64,000 bases of DNA from CAWJMN01 sp963844055 (GCA_963844055.1 CAWJMN010000001.1:496001-560000); one strand, 5' to 3'; counted from the stretch's first letter, positions 27,622-37,469 are shown. Numbers and translations: made by a program. The notes: generated from the sequence alone by a model not told the origin.

Positions 27622-29106
27622 CTACTTGGCTTCGCCGGTCCCCTTTTGCAGCTGGGATTGGATCTCTTTCAACAGCTTTTCAATCTCGGAAAGCTGCTTC
27701 TCTGTACGTGCCGCATGATGGTTGAGTTCGGCAATCGCCTGCTCGGTACTTGGTACCGGATTGGGGGCGGGCGCGGTTGTTACCTTGCCATCGGGCGTTC
27801 GTACAAACACTCGTAGAGGACCTGCAGGGGAGGGAGTAATGCGGAAGGTACCGTATCCTTCGGGTGTAGGTTGAATGCCCGTGTAAGGGATAGCGATTTG
27901 AGGGAGCTTGCTGGCTTCGATCTTGGACTGGACGAAAGCATCGACCGCAGCGCCACTTCCTAGCATCGGGGTAATCAGTGGGCGGACTTCCGCTGGTAAC
28001 TGAGCAATTCCCTCGGCATCTGCATTAACCGTTTTGGTGACCTTGTTGCCATCTTTGTCGATGGTATGCACCGTGATCGTTGTTTTGTTGTCTGCCCCTT
28101 TTGCGATCTCGACGGACGTATCATTGGGAAGTTGTGCTGCTGGATTTGCAACGCCAAGTGCTTGACCTGGAAAGGCAAACGCTTCGCCAAAGGAGAGGAT
28201 AACCGGATCGGCATCTTGTGCATCGCTCGCGGTTGTCGCTATCTTTTCAGGCGTGAGTCTCAACTTTACTTCGCCCGATTTGCGTACGACTGTTACTTCT
28301 ACTTCTTTTCCCTCACTGGCACTGAGGGCTTCACGCAAAGATTCCAGTCCGGCGATGGATTTATCATTCATCTGAGTGATAACGTCCCAGGGCTGAATGC
28401 CAGCCTTCTCGGCAGGGCTTCCTTCACGAGACTTGCGAACGACTGCGCCATGTTCAATCCCCAGCGTCCCTTTCAGATCCTCCGATAGGGGATCGGGAGA
28501 CAGCTCAATTCCCAATATGTATTTGGTAGCCGGAGCCACCGTGGCGGAAGGAGTGGCTGCCCTGGTCTTTAACAGGGTTTGAATGGCTTCAATCCGGTCT
28601 GCAGGATGTGCATGACTTGGCATCGCTGCAAGTTGGGAAAGTTCATTGGGTTGAAGTTTGTGCCCCTGGGCCTTGATGGTTTGCGGCTTGCCCTGGCGAA
28701 CAATACCCAGTTCTACATCGCCCGGTTCGAGACTATGCATCATCTCAAGGAGGGCTCGTGGATCGGCAACCCCTTTGCCATTTAGCGAGACAATGATGTC
28801 ATGGGGGTGTAGCACTTCGGCATTCTTGCCGACAACCCCTTCGACAATTGCCCCTTCAGAAATGTTCAATTGCTGCTTCAGCGTATCATCAAGCTGCCGG
28901 GTGCGAATCCCCAGCATCGGGTTAATGTGTTTGAATGGATCTGCCGTATTAACCCATCGTGCCACGCTAAGTGGTGGGGCACCAGGTGGATTTACCGGAA
29001 AGACCTTTAGCTCTTGGGATATGGCCGCGGTGCCAAGCGAAAGGGATGCGGCAATGCCGCTTCCAAAAAATAGGGATCTCCACCAACGGCGACGAGCACT
29101 TTTCAT
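27622..29106 (-). CDS. Secreted protein with two PDZ domains
   Basis: 494 residues. A Tat-like or Sec signal peptide (ARRRWWRSLFFGSGIAASLSLG) precedes a first PDZ (about 60-150, GAIVEGVVGKNAEVL and HPHDIIVSLNGKGV) and a second PDZ (about 200-290, GAVVRKSREGSPAEKAGIQ and PWDVITQMNDKSIAG). No protease domain is visible. The C-terminus (ELNHHAARTEKQLSEIEKLL) is a predicted coiled coil. It lies 85 bases downstream of the sigma factor pair on the same strand, so it may be part of an extracytoplasmic stress operon. Confidence 0.83.
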   Translation of the reverse strand: MKSARRRWWRSLFFGSGIAASLSLGTAAISQELKVFPVNPPGAPPLSVARWVNTADPFKHINPMLGIRTRQLDDTLKQQLNISEGAIVEGVVGKNAEVLHPHDIIVSLNGKGVADPRALLEMMHSLEPGDVELGIVRQGKPQTIKAQGHKLQPNELSQLAAMPSHAHPADRIEAIQTLLKTRAATPSATVAPATKYILGIELSPDPLSEDLKGTLGIEHGAVVRKSREGSPAEKAGIQPWDVITQMNDKSIAGLESLREALSASEGKEVEVTVVRKSGEVKLRLTPEKIATTASDAQDADPVILSFGEAFAFPGQALGVANPAAQLPNDTSVEIAKGADNKTTITVHTIDKDGNKVTKTVNADAEGIAQLPAEVRPLITPMLGSGAAVDAFVQSKIEASKLPQIAIPYTGIQPTPEGYGTFRITPSPAGPLRVFVRTPDGKVTTAPAPNPVPSTEQAIAELNHHAARTEKQLSEIEKLLKEIQSQLQKGTGEAK

Positions 29107-29191
29107 GTGACTACTCCCTCATGCAAACGAAAGAAATGAAACGCCAAGTCGCAGCAATCCATCACCGCGACAAAAATATAAAGCCAACGTG

Positions 29192-29986
29192 TTACTCGAC
29201 GGTTGGCTGATGCAACTGATATTGAGCTACCGGTATGACCGCTGTCGCCCCATTGTTGAGTGTGACAGGCAGCAGGTCGCGTCGTTTTGAAATGGAGTAA
29301 CCGGTCTCGCGAATTTGAGCCTCCCACTCCACAGGAAGGGCCGTTGATAATTCGGCCCGTTGTCGCTGTTGCGCAGGAGTGGCGTAAACAACGGGAACTG
29401 TGAATTGCTCGGACTGTCCCGACGCACTGGTAAGTTCCAGCACCATATTGCCTGCCACCTGCGGATACTTATTCATGTCGCTTGCGTTTGGCTGGGGGGC
29501 CGGTGCCGTAATCGCTGGTTGTTCAGGATGGTTCTTTGAAAGTAAAGAAGGAGCCGTCCCAGTATTGGGCGATGTCTGTTTTACAGCCACTACGCGGCCC
29601 AGCCAGAACGCCAACAGCAAACCGGCAGCTAGTGAAAATGCAATCGCTGTTTGACGAACGAGTCGCAGTCCAGACCGACGTGAAACTAGCGGTGGATTTA
29701 CTTCGCCGACAGACGTACGGGCGGAAGGTTGTACGGCAGACGAAAGGTCGGAAGGTAAAAGCGAGCCTTCCAGTCGCAATGCCATCAGGTCATTCTTCAG
29801 TGCTTGTTCTTCGAGGAAAGCAAGTGCCACTTGCTTCCAGCGGGCGGGAATCTGATCGCAAACTTGCAGCAACTGTGTTAGTTCTTCACGGCTTAACGCT
29901 CCATCCACCGCGCGAGACAATGTTAGGGGCGAAATCGCATCACCTAGAGTCAACATAACCATCAACCTTTTGTCAGTACCAACCAT
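29192..29986 (-). CDS. Single-pass membrane protein, probable anti-sigma or sigma-partner
   Basis: 264 residues. The cytoplasmic N-terminus (LTLGDAISPLTLSRAVDGAL then SREELTQLLQVCDQIPARWK) resembles the helical sensor parts of planctomycete anti-sigma proteins but has no HxxxCxxC zinc motif. One membrane helix follows (TAIAFSLAAGLLLAFWLGRVV, about 137-157), then a variable periplasmic domain. Its start at 29986 lies 35 bases after the ECF sigma gene, the usual place for the regulator of that sigma factor. The partner role is inference from context. ATGs at 29962 and 29956 are alternatives. Confidence 0.7.
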   Translation of the reverse strand: MVGTDKRLMVMLTLGDAISPLTLSRAVDGALSREELTQLLQVCDQIPARWKQVALAFLEEQALKNDLMALRLEGSLLPSDLSSAVQPSARTSVGEVNPPLVSRRSGLRLVRQTAIAFSLAAGLLLAFWLGRVVAVKQTSPNTGTAPSLLSKNHPEQPAITAPAPQPNASDMNKYPQVAGNMVLELTSASGQSEQFTVPVVYATPAQQRQRAELSTALPVEWEAQIRETGYSISKRRDLLPVTLNNGATAVIPVAQYQLHQPTVE

Positions 29987-30020
29987 CACATTCCTATCGG
30001 CGGAAAAACTAGCAAGTTTT

Positions 30021-30551
30021 CTATGGTTCCGAGAGGACCTCTCGCATGCGCTGCCTTGCTCGAAAGAGACGCGACTCAATCGTGTTTTCCGAAACGCCCA
30101 GATGCTCTGCCATTTGGGAATAGCTCCACTGTTCAAAGTACTTCAGCAGCAGCACATCACGGTCGCGAGGTGGTATGCTTTGAAGTGCCTGTTGAACGCG
30201 CTTTTGCCGTTCGACTCGGACGAGTACTTCTTCGGGACGTAAGGGGAGTCGTTCTTCTTCTAAGACCGTTCGATAGCCGGCCGCATTGTTGAGCATCCGG
30301 CGGGTTCGGCCGCAACGGCGCCGAAAGAGCAGGGATTGCCTAACGGCGACACGGTACAGCCAAGGCGAAATCCGGGTGGGATCGACCAGCGGCGTTGTTT
30401 GACGCAAAATCGCCATCGCGATCTCTTGCATCACCTCTTCGAGGGCATGCGTTTGACCGACCCGCGCAAGGACGACGGTCCGCAGCCACCGACCATGGGT
30501 GGCGAGTAGGTCCGAAGCATCCAGAAGGGGTGTCGACAACGCTGCGTCCAT
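30021..30551 (-). CDS. ECF-type RNA polymerase sigma factor
   Basis: 176 residues. Region 2 includes HALEEVMQEIAMAILRQ and WLYRVAVRQSLLFRRR. Region 4 includes IPPRDRDVLLLKYFEQWSYS, the helix-turn-helix QMAEHLGVSENTIESRLFRA and RQRMREVL. It directs RNA polymerase to a small regulon, probably including this operon. I chose the ATG at 30551; a TTG at 30584 is in frame. The downstream gene encodes a single-pass membrane protein that likely holds it inactive. Confidence 0.9.
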   Translation of the reverse strand: MDAALSTPLLDASDLLATHGRWLRTVVLARVGQTHALEEVMQEIAMAILRQTTPLVDPTRISPWLYRVAVRQSLLFRRRCGRTRRMLNNAAGYRTVLEEERLPLRPEEVLVRVERQKRVQQALQSIPPRDRDVLLLKYFEQWSYSQMAEHLGVSENTIESRLFRARQRMREVLSEP

Positions 30552-30817
30552 TCCAGTCCAAAATCTCCCAGCCTGGCAGGGCAACTTAGGGCAATTACAA
30601 GCCTATTATTCTGGGCTTTTGGAGCCCAACAGGCCAGCAGATTCTCCTTACGCCCGACTACGGCAGATAGTTTCCGCCCGGCAGATTATCTTGCGGAACA
30701 AATCTCAGTTTTCCTGAAAATCTTTGAGGGTTTACGCCGCCATTGGGGCTCGCCATAATGTGGGTTCGAATGAGGCAGTTTCGCCTGATAGCTCCTAACT
30801 CTCCATGGAATACAACG

Positions 30818-32068
30818 ATGACCAAAGTCGGTGAAAAGTCGCAAAACGGCAACGAAGCAGGCCAAGCATCCGTCGCTGGGGCTGATCAAATTTCCCGTCG
30901 GCAAATGTCGCTGGGGCTGGTGGGAGCAGGGGTAATGGCGGCCGTAATGGGTTTGGAATCTTTACCGGAACAAACTGCGATGGCTGCAGCTCCGGCTACT
31001 TCAACTTCTGGAAAGACCATGGTCGAAAAATCGTCGTTTGGCAAAACTAAAGATGGCATCGAGATCGAGCTTTATACCTTTGGCAATCCTGGCCAGCTGA
31101 TAGTCAAGATGGCCACCTACGGTGCAACCGTGGTGTCGGTCGAAACGCCAGACAAGCATGGCAAGCTGGCCAACATCCAGCTCAGCTTTCCTACGCTGGC
31201 TGGCTACTTAAAGCGCCATCCCTACTTTGGCTCGACCGTCGGCCGCTATGGCAACCGTATCGCCAAGGGAAAGTTCACCCTGGAAGGTAAGACGTACACC
31301 TTGGCCGTCAACAATGGCCCGAACCACTTGCACGGCGGCCTCAAGGGATTTGATGCCGTGGTGTGGAAGGCCAAGCCCGTTTCCACCGCTGACTCCGTTG
31401 GCGTCGAATTCTCCTACACTAGCCCCGATGGCGAAGAAGGCTATCCTGGCAAGCTCGAAATGAAGGTGACTTATTCGGTCACCAAGCAAAACGAACTGCG
31501 GATCGACTACGTCGGCACGACCGACAAGGCGACCGTTGTGAACATGACCAACCACTGCTATTGGAATTTGGGTGGCGCAGGAAGCGGTGATATCCTTGGC
31601 ACCGATCTGATGGTCAATGCCGACGGCTATTTGCCCATCGATGCCGACTCGATCCCAACTGGCAAGATCGCCCCCGTCAAGGGAACCGCGTTCGACTTTA
31701 CCACGCCGCACAAGATTGGCGAGCGAATTGATGAGCTCAAGAAAGAGCCCCACACGACCAAAGGCTATGACCATTGCTTCGTGCTGAAGGGGCAATCGGG
31801 GAAACTCGAACAAGCCGCCAAGGCGGTCGATAGCAAGAGCGGCCGGGTGATGGAGATCTTCACCACCGAGCCAGGCATTCAGCTTTACTGCGGCAACTTC
31901 CTGACGGGTGCTGCGGGCGAAGGTGGCTTCCATCAGCATGGTGCTTTCTGCCTCGAAACGCAGCACTATCCCGATTCGCCAAACCAAAAGGACTTCCCCA
32001 CGACGGTCCTGCTACCAGGCAAGACCTATCAAACCACGACGGTCCATCGCTTCAGCCTGAACAAGTAA
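30818..32068 (+). CDS. Galactose mutarotase (aldose 1-epimerase), exported
   Basis: 416 residues. The N-terminus has a twin-arginine motif (SRRQMSLGLVGAGVMAAVMG), so it is probably exported by Tat, unlike cytoplasmic GalM. The catalytic core has FGSTVGRYGNRIAKGKFTL, NHLHGGLKGFDAVVW, NMTNHCYWNLGG with the active His, and GIQLYCGNFLTG; a catalytic Glu is expected in AFCLETQHYPDSPNQ. It interconverts alpha and beta anomers of aldoses in the periplasm. The ATG at 30818 is chosen over 30743, which would add an unrelated stretch. A terminator follows. Confidence 0.9.
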   Translation: MTKVGEKSQNGNEAGQASVAGADQISRRQMSLGLVGAGVMAAVMGLESLPEQTAMAAAPATSTSGKTMVEKSSFGKTKDGIEIELYTFGNPGQLIVKMATYGATVVSVETPDKHGKLANIQLSFPTLAGYLKRHPYFGSTVGRYGNRIAKGKFTLEGKTYTLAVNNGPNHLHGGLKGFDAVVWKAKPVSTADSVGVEFSYTSPDGEEGYPGKLEMKVTYSVTKQNELRIDYVGTTDKATVVNMTNHCYWNLGGAGSGDILGTDLMVNADGYLPIDADSIPTGKIAPVKGTAFDFTTPHKIGERIDELKKEPHTTKGYDHCFVLKGQSGKLEQAAKAVDSKSGRVMEIFTTEPGIQLYCGNFLTGAAGEGGFHQHGAFCLETQHYPDSPNQKDFPTTVLLPGKTYQTTTVHRFSLNK

Positions 32069-32112
32069 ATCTTGCAAACCTGGCTGTTCGGCTAGGTAGT
32101 AGGCAATCAGGA

Positions 32113-32142
32113 AAGCCCCTTGGAATGCCAAGGGGCTTTTTT
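32113..32142 (+). terminator. Intrinsic terminator after the mutarotase gene
   Basis: Stem AAGCCCCTTGG/CCAAGGGGCTT with loop AATG, followed by six T in total. It lies between convergent genes and may also serve the minus-strand glycosyltransferase gene. Confidence 0.9.
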
Positions 32143-32171
32143 GTTGGTGCAGCAGAGCAGGGGAAGGCCCC

Positions 32172-33278
32172 TTAGCTGCAAAGCGATCGGTACAATTCGA
32201 CGTGCCTACTCACCATTTTCTCGACGGTGAATTCTGTGGTCATGCGGGCATGTCCTGCTTCGCCCAATCGCCTTGCCAGGTCCGCATCTTCTAAGATCGC
32301 CTGCGTCTGTTTGGCGAACTCGCCCCGATCACCAATGGGAACGAGATAGCCTGTTTTTTCAGGAACGACCAGGTCGCGATTGCCGGGGATGTCGCTGGCA
32401 ACAACCGGAACACCGGCAAGCATCGCTTCCATGATGGCGTTGGATTGCCCTTCGTAACTACTGGCCAGCCAGAAGCAGTCGAGGTTAGGCAGGATCTGTG
32501 CCACATCGTTTCGCTCACCCAAAAAATGGACGTGATCGGTGATCTCCACTTTTCGTTGGTAGTCTTCGAGCAGTTTACGCTGTGGGCCATCCCCAATGAG
32601 CAGCAGGTGCGTATCATTCCGAACGCACTTGAGTAGATCCATGGCCCAAATCAAATCCTTAATTCGCTTTTGGGGCCAAAGTCTTCCCACGGTAGCGACA
32701 AGGCGGGACCCTGCGGGCAAGCCCAAATCGCTAAGTAGCATTTCCTTCGTCATCAACGCTGGGCTACTTGATACGGCCGGTATTCCGTTGGGAATCACCA
32801 CAAACTTATCCGCAGGGAGCCCTTTACCCACATAGAATTCTTTGACGCCGCTGCTGTTGGTGACGATCCGCTCCGTTGACTTGGCAAGGTACCGGTCGAT
32901 CATCAGTTGCCACGTCCCCTTCCAGGGATCGACGCAGCGTTCACCAGCCAGAATATGTTTTACCCCCACGCTTTTTGCCGCTTGCCGTCCATAGGCATTG
33001 GCCGCAAACAGCCAAGTATGCACAAGGTCGGGGGCGAGTCGCTTGAGTTCTGCCTTGAGGCGAAAGTAACAACTGGGGTCGAACTTCCAGCGTTTGCCAA
33101 TGATGGTGACAGGAACCCCAACAGCTTTCAAATCGTCTTCTAGCGGCCCTGTATGGGTCAACACGATTACATGCGTTTCGATTCCTGCTTGAACCAGCCC
33201 CTTGGCCAGCATGCACATTTGCTTTTCTGCACCGCCACGAACGAGCGTCGGAATGATTTGGACCACACGCACGGTCAT
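32172..33278 (-). CDS. GT4 family glycosyltransferase
   Basis: 368 residues, GT-B fold. The N-terminal part shows IIPTLVRGGAEKQMCMLAKG, and the donor-binding part GSRLVATVGRLWPQKRIKDL, LLLIGDGPQRKLLE, FWLASSYEGQSNAIMEAMLAG and VPVVASDIPGNRDLV, with the family EX7E-like motif. It probably transfers a sugar from a nucleotide donor in surface polysaccharide synthesis. It is followed upstream by a second GT4 gene on the same strand with a 101-base gap. Confidence 0.88.
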   Translation of the reverse strand: MTVRVVQIIPTLVRGGAEKQMCMLAKGLVQAGIETHVIVLTHTGPLEDDLKAVGVPVTIIGKRWKFDPSCYFRLKAELKRLAPDLVHTWLFAANAYGRQAAKSVGVKHILAGERCVDPWKGTWQLMIDRYLAKSTERIVTNSSGVKEFYVGKGLPADKFVVIPNGIPAVSSSPALMTKEMLLSDLGLPAGSRLVATVGRLWPQKRIKDLIWAMDLLKCVRNDTHLLLIGDGPQRKLLEDYQRKVEITDHVHFLGERNDVAQILPNLDCFWLASSYEGQSNAIMEAMLAGVPVVASDIPGNRDLVVPEKTGYLVPIGDRGEFAKQTQAILEDADLARRLGEAGHARMTTEFTVEKMVSRHVELYRSLCS

Positions 33279-33379
33279 TGGAAGCCATTCGCAGCAAGAG
33301 ACAAAACCATGTTAGACAGGGGCAACTTCTGATGCATTATAGCCCGAGAAATGAAGCTAGGGTCATGGCTAAAAAAGCC

Positions 33380-34543
33380 TTACGATAGGACCTGCTCCAG
33401 TAGGTCGTAATAAGCCTGGGCGGCCTGCGTAGCGGTCAGGTTTCCGTTGTCGATTGCCGGAGGGGCAACGCCGGGGGGAGGGATTTGACGGCCAAGCATC
33501 TGGCACAGGGCGTTTGCAAGGGAGTGCCGCTGGCGAGTTGAAAACCACCTAGCCTCCGCATGGGACGGGACCCGTTCACGATGGGCGGGCGTATCCGTAA
33601 TGACGAGCGGCAATTGCCTCGAAACAACCGCGGGGACGAGGCCGGGCGCCGACTCTCCCCAACTAGGGATGACCCAGCCGTCCGCTGCGGCAATCAGGCC
33701 CGAGATATCATCCATGGCGCCTGGCATGGTTGCCAAATAGCCCAGCCCCAAGTCTTTCACCTGATTAAAAAGTCGTCCGCGTTCAGGTCCTTCACCACCA
33801 ATCCACAGCCGGGCGGTAGGAAACTTTTGCAGCACATGGGACCAAGCGGCGATCAGATCGGCAAAACCTTCGGTCGTGATGAGCCTGCCGTGGGCGGCCA
33901 CAAGCAGACTATTTTCGGGAAGTCCCAAGTCAAAGTTAATGGCTGCGAAGGCGTTGCGTGCATCTTGCCTTTCGATTGGGCCTACCGGCATCGATGGTGG
34001 TGTTGGCGAACTGATGCGCGTAATCCGCCCCGATGGAACACCTGCAGCGATGGATTCCTGCGTGGCGGCTTGCGACGATGTCACCCAGGCCGCTGCTTGA
34101 AACGCCTGCTGCAAAATGCGGCTACCTAAAGGATTGGCCTGAAGTCGATCAAGGTCGCCACCGATTCCCGCTCGCTCCACACGAACGATGACCGGCACCT
34201 TGGTCCCTTGCAGGGCTGCAATGGCAATGTACGATTCCGCCTTCAGTTCAGAGACGATGACTGCATCCAAGTTTTGCCGATTGCTGCGCAGCCAGCGGTA
34301 CAGTCCAAACAGATGTCGCATTGGCCCAATGCCGGGCGTTTGCGAACGAGGCAGTCGTACAACAGGGATGCCACAGTAGGAGATTTCCGAGGGCCAGCTC
34401 GAAGCTGCGGGCTTGGTGGTGATGATTTGTGGCAGCGCTCCGGCCCAAGCAAGGCCTAACGCCAAGTCGGCGATTGCTCGTTCCGCACCGCCGCTCAGCG
34501 GCCAAAAGCGACGACAGACAATCCCTACCCGCAATCGCCTCAT
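33380..34543 (-). CDS. GT4-like glycosyltransferase
   Basis: 387 residues, GT-B fold. Motifs are RRFWPLSGGAERAIADLALG at the N-terminus, LLVAAHGRLITTEGFADLI, LWIGGEGPERGRLFNQ and GWVIPSWGESAPGLVPAVVS. The donor motif is less regular than in the neighbour (SWGESAPGLVPAV instead of YEGQSNAIMEA). Its ATG at 34543 overlaps the hpt stop as ATGA, so translation is probably coupled to hpt. Confidence 0.85.
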   Translation of the reverse strand: MRRLRVGIVCRRFWPLSGGAERAIADLALGLAWAGALPQIITTKPAASSWPSEISYCGIPVVRLPRSQTPGIGPMRHLFGLYRWLRSNRQNLDAVIVSELKAESYIAIAALQGTKVPVIVRVERAGIGGDLDRLQANPLGSRILQQAFQAAAWVTSSQAATQESIAAGVPSGRITRISSPTPPSMPVGPIERQDARNAFAAINFDLGLPENSLLVAAHGRLITTEGFADLIAAWSHVLQKFPTARLWIGGEGPERGRLFNQVKDLGLGYLATMPGAMDDISGLIAAADGWVIPSWGESAPGLVPAVVSRQLPLVITDTPAHRERVPSHAEARWFSTRQRHSLANALCQMLGRQIPPPGVAPPAIDNGNLTATQAAQAYYDLLEQVLS

Positions 34544-35097
34544 GGCTGTGCATCCGGCAAGGGGGAAGTCCCAGAATCACTTGGTGATATGTCGGATGGC
34601 TCAAGTGCCGCAAGATACGGTAGGTTGCGGTACGCATCGTCGTAGTCGAGGCCGTAGCCGACAACGAACTCGTCCGGAATCTCAAAGCCGACGTAGTCAG
34701 GCCGATATTCGACTTGTTGTTTACCCTGTTTGAGTAGTAGTACGGCCGAGCGAATCGTACTGGGAGCAAAGTCCTTTAGCAGGGCCATCACTTCGACCAG
34801 CGTATGGCCGGTGTCAAAAATATCGTCCACCAACAGGACGTCCCGACCGCGGATATCGGGCATCATGTCGGCCTGGATTTTGAGTTCGCCTCTTTGGGTG
34901 CCGTGGTAGCTGCTGGTTTGGATCACGCCGACCCGCAAGGGCATGTCTAGCTTTCGCACCAAATCCGAAAGAAATATGATCGAACCAGTGAGGATGGCGA
35001 TCACGGTGAGCGATCGCCCTTCCTCTTGCTGGCGAATGCGTTCCGCAAGATTGGTGATAGAAGCTTCGATCTGCTCTGCGGAGACGAGGGTTTTCAC
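34540..35097 (-). CDS. hpt: Hypoxanthine phosphoribosyltransferase
   Basis: 185 residues, purine salvage enzyme. The PRPP-binding motif is VLLVDDIFDTGHTL, the pyrophosphate loop region is LTGSIIFLSDLVRKL, and the flexible loop is SSYHGTQRGELKI. PDYVGFEIPDEFVVGYGLDY is the typical purine-binding segment. The start codon is GTG at 35097. The C-terminal tail (PSDSGTSPLPDAQP) is an extension. The downstream GT4 gene overlaps its stop. Confidence 0.93.
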   Translation of the reverse strand: MKTLVSAEQIEASITNLAERIRQQEEGRSLTVIAILTGSIIFLSDLVRKLDMPLRVGVIQTSSYHGTQRGELKIQADMMPDIRGRDVLLVDDIFDTGHTLVEVMALLKDFAPSTIRSAVLLLKQGKQQVEYRPDYVGFEIPDEFVVGYGLDYDDAYRNLPYLAALEPSDISPSDSGTSPLPDAQP

Positions 35098-35213
35098 GCG
35101 ATGGGTAGTTTCTACGAAAACGGAAAAGCAGGCCTTCCCTCTCTCATGGAAATGGCAAGCTTGGGTATGCTATTCTTGGCTAACCTACTCCATTCCTGAA
35201 AAAGTGAAAACCC

Positions 35214-35960
35214 ATGTCTGGGACTTGGACCACAGAAAAAGTCGGCGGGCACGATTGCGACCTATTTTCTCCGTCGCAGCCGCATCCCCACGGATTTGTC
35301 TTGATTTATCTGCACGGCGTACACCTCAACCGGCTCGTCGATAAAGCGGAGTTCACGCGCCAATTCGAAAAACATGGTCTGCCCGTCGTTTGCCCCGTGT
35401 CGCAGCGAAGCTGGTGGACTGACCGCATCTGCAAGGAATTTGACGCCAATATCACCGCGCAGCAGCACGTTTTGCAGAATGTGCTCCCCTTTATTGAGCA
35501 GCGCTTTGGCGTGAAGCCGCCGCGGATTGGCCTATTTGGGACCAGCATGGGAGGCCAAGGGGCGCTACGTCTCGCCTACAAGTTTCCCGACCTGTTTCCG
35601 GTAGTGGCAGGCCTTTCGCCGGCGATTGACTATCACAAGCGATATAATGAAGGGGATGAGACGATCCCGCAGATGTATTCCGATCCGGAAGCGGCCCGTC
35701 AAGATACGGCGCTGTTGCATATCCACCCGCTGAATTGGCCGCGGCATCAATATTTTTGCTGCGACCCGGAAGACTATCGCTGGTGGGATAGCTGTGAGCG
35801 ATTGCGAATGAAGCTATGGTCGCTTGGAGTGCCGTACCACTGCGACCTAGAAACCAGCGGCGGTGGGCACGGCTTTGCCTACTACGAAAAGATGGCACCG
35901 CAGGCGATCGAGTTTTTAGTCGACCGCCTGGGAAAAGAACGCCTGCGGATCAGTGGTTAG
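35214..35960 (+). CDS. Alpha/beta-hydrolase, esterase D-like
   Basis: 248 residues. The oxyanion region is IYLHGVHLN, the nucleophile elbow is LFGTSMGGQGALRLA (catalytic Ser), and the catalytic His is in GGGHGFAYYEKM. This is the S-formylglutathione hydrolase/esterase D layout, although the exact substrate is unknown. No signal peptide. Divergent from hpt by 116 bases; its stop overlaps the convergent fabF-like gene by four bases. Confidence 0.82.
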   Translation: MSGTWTTEKVGGHDCDLFSPSQPHPHGFVLIYLHGVHLNRLVDKAEFTRQFEKHGLPVVCPVSQRSWWTDRICKEFDANITAQQHVLQNVLPFIEQRFGVKPPRIGLFGTSMGGQGALRLAYKFPDLFPVVAGLSPAIDYHKRYNEGDETIPQMYSDPEAARQDTALLHIHPLNWPRHQYFCCDPEDYRWWDSCERLRMKLWSLGVPYHCDLETSGGGHGFAYYEKMAPQAIEFLVDRLGKERLRISG

Positions 35961-37240
35961 TTGGTATACCGACCAGCCACCAGCGAGATGTTTTGTCCGC
36001 CAAAGCCAAAGCTGTTGCTCAGGGCATAGTCGCAACGAGCTTCGCGTGCCACGTTGGGGACATAATCCAAATCGAGATCCGGATCCGGGTTTTCGTAGTT
36101 GATCGTTGGTGGCAAGACATTATCACGAATGGCCATCAAGCAGATGATCAGTTCGGTAACGCCACCCGCCGCGATCAGATGCCCCATCATGCTCTTTGTG
36201 CTGGAAACCGGCACTTTCATCGCGTTTTCGCCAAACACTTGTTTGCACGCAACCGTCTCGACGCGATCATTCACCGAGGTGCTGGTGCCGTGTGCGTTGA
36301 CGTAATTGATGTCCGATGGGTTTAGCCCAGCGTCGGCAATCGCCATCCGCATGCAACTAATAGCACCGCGACCTTCTGGATGAATGTCGGTAATGCGATA
36401 GGCATCTGCCGTTGTGCCGTAGCCCAAGACTTCGCCATAGATGAACGCGCCACGCTTTTTGGCATGTTCAAGTTCTTCGAGTACGACCATCGCTCCACCT
36501 TCGCCCAGCACAAATCCATCGCGCAAGCGATCAAAGGGGCGCGAAGCCTTGGTGGGGTCTTCATTGTTAGTGGAAAGAGCCGTCAACAGGTTGAAGCCTG
36601 TCACGCCGAATGGATGGATCATGCTGTGAGCGCCGCCAGACATCATGACGTCCGCTTCGCCGCGACGAATGATTTCGGTCGCTTCGCCAATGGCCTGGGT
36701 GCTCGCTGCACAGGCGGTAAGGCAGTTGCAATTCGGACCTTGGGCATCAAACAGACTTGCCACGTAACCGGCAGGCATGTTGGGTTCTTGTTCGATCTCG
36801 GCGATGGGGTCGAGGATTTCTAGCCCCGCCTTGGTGAACTTCACCAGGTTGAGCGTGTCCCCTTCAATGCCGGCAGTCATCATGCGGGCAAACGACATGA
36901 AATCTTGGCTGCCTTCGCCGCAACCCAAGTAAACGCCAAAGCGGGTTGGATCGAGCTTAGTATTAGCCAGGCCAGAGGAAGCATAGGCTTGCTTGGCGGC
37001 GCCAACGGCAAACTTGGTATGGCGTCCACGTACTTTCCACACCTCGGGATCTTCTCCCGCCATGCTAATGTCCCAGCCTTTTACTTCGGCCGAGATCTTG
37101 GTGGGAAAGCGACTTGCGTCAAAGAGCGTCGTAAAGCCGACGCCCGACTTACTTTCCTTCAGCGCCTTCCATACGGTTTCCACATCGTGGCCCAAGGGGT
37201 TGATGCTGCCAACGCCGGTTACCACTACTCGCCGTCTCAT
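35957..37240 (-). CDS. Beta-ketoacyl-ACP synthase II-like (FabF family)
   Basis: 427 residues, thiolase fold. The catalytic Cys is in NCNCLTACAASTQAIGEA, the two catalytic His are in VNAHGTSTSVND and STKSMMGHLIAAGG. The N-terminus RRVVVTGVGSINPLGHD and C-terminus SNSFGFGGQNISL are normal for KAS II. It extends acyl chains in fatty-acid or related lipid synthesis. There is no acpP or fabG beside it, so it may be an accessory synthase. ATG at 37240. Confidence 0.9.
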   Translation of the reverse strand: MRRRVVVTGVGSINPLGHDVETVWKALKESKSGVGFTTLFDASRFPTKISAEVKGWDISMAGEDPEVWKVRGRHTKFAVGAAKQAYASSGLANTKLDPTRFGVYLGCGEGSQDFMSFARMMTAGIEGDTLNLVKFTKAGLEILDPIAEIEQEPNMPAGYVASLFDAQGPNCNCLTACAASTQAIGEATEIIRRGEADVMMSGGAHSMIHPFGVTGFNLLTALSTNNEDPTKASRPFDRLRDGFVLGEGGAMVVLEELEHAKKRGAFIYGEVLGYGTTADAYRITDIHPEGRGAISCMRMAIADAGLNPSDINYVNAHGTSTSVNDRVETVACKQVFGENAMKVPVSSTKSMMGHLIAAGGVTELIICLMAIRDNVLPPTINYENPDPDLDLDYVPNVAREARCDYALSNSFGFGGQNISLVAGRYTN

Positions 37241-37469
37241 GGATATCTTTCCTCGCGGTGACCACCCTCTTTGACTGAAGAGGGAAAGCCGCCCGTTGTC
37301 TGATGAACTCTGTCAAATGGCTTAGTAAGTATATCCCAACCTGCCCTAGGCTTCGATGGCCGTTGGTTAGGTCCATTCGCAGGGGGCTGGAAAATAAAAA
37401 CGCCTAAAAAGGTTTGGTTAGCCGAGCGGTATTCCGCGGGGCTGGGGGCTTATAAGGGAGCGGACTCCA

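Noticed and set aside
31208..31987. Long open frame on the minus strand (259 codons)
   Set aside because: Antisense to the mutarotase gene; no recognisable features.
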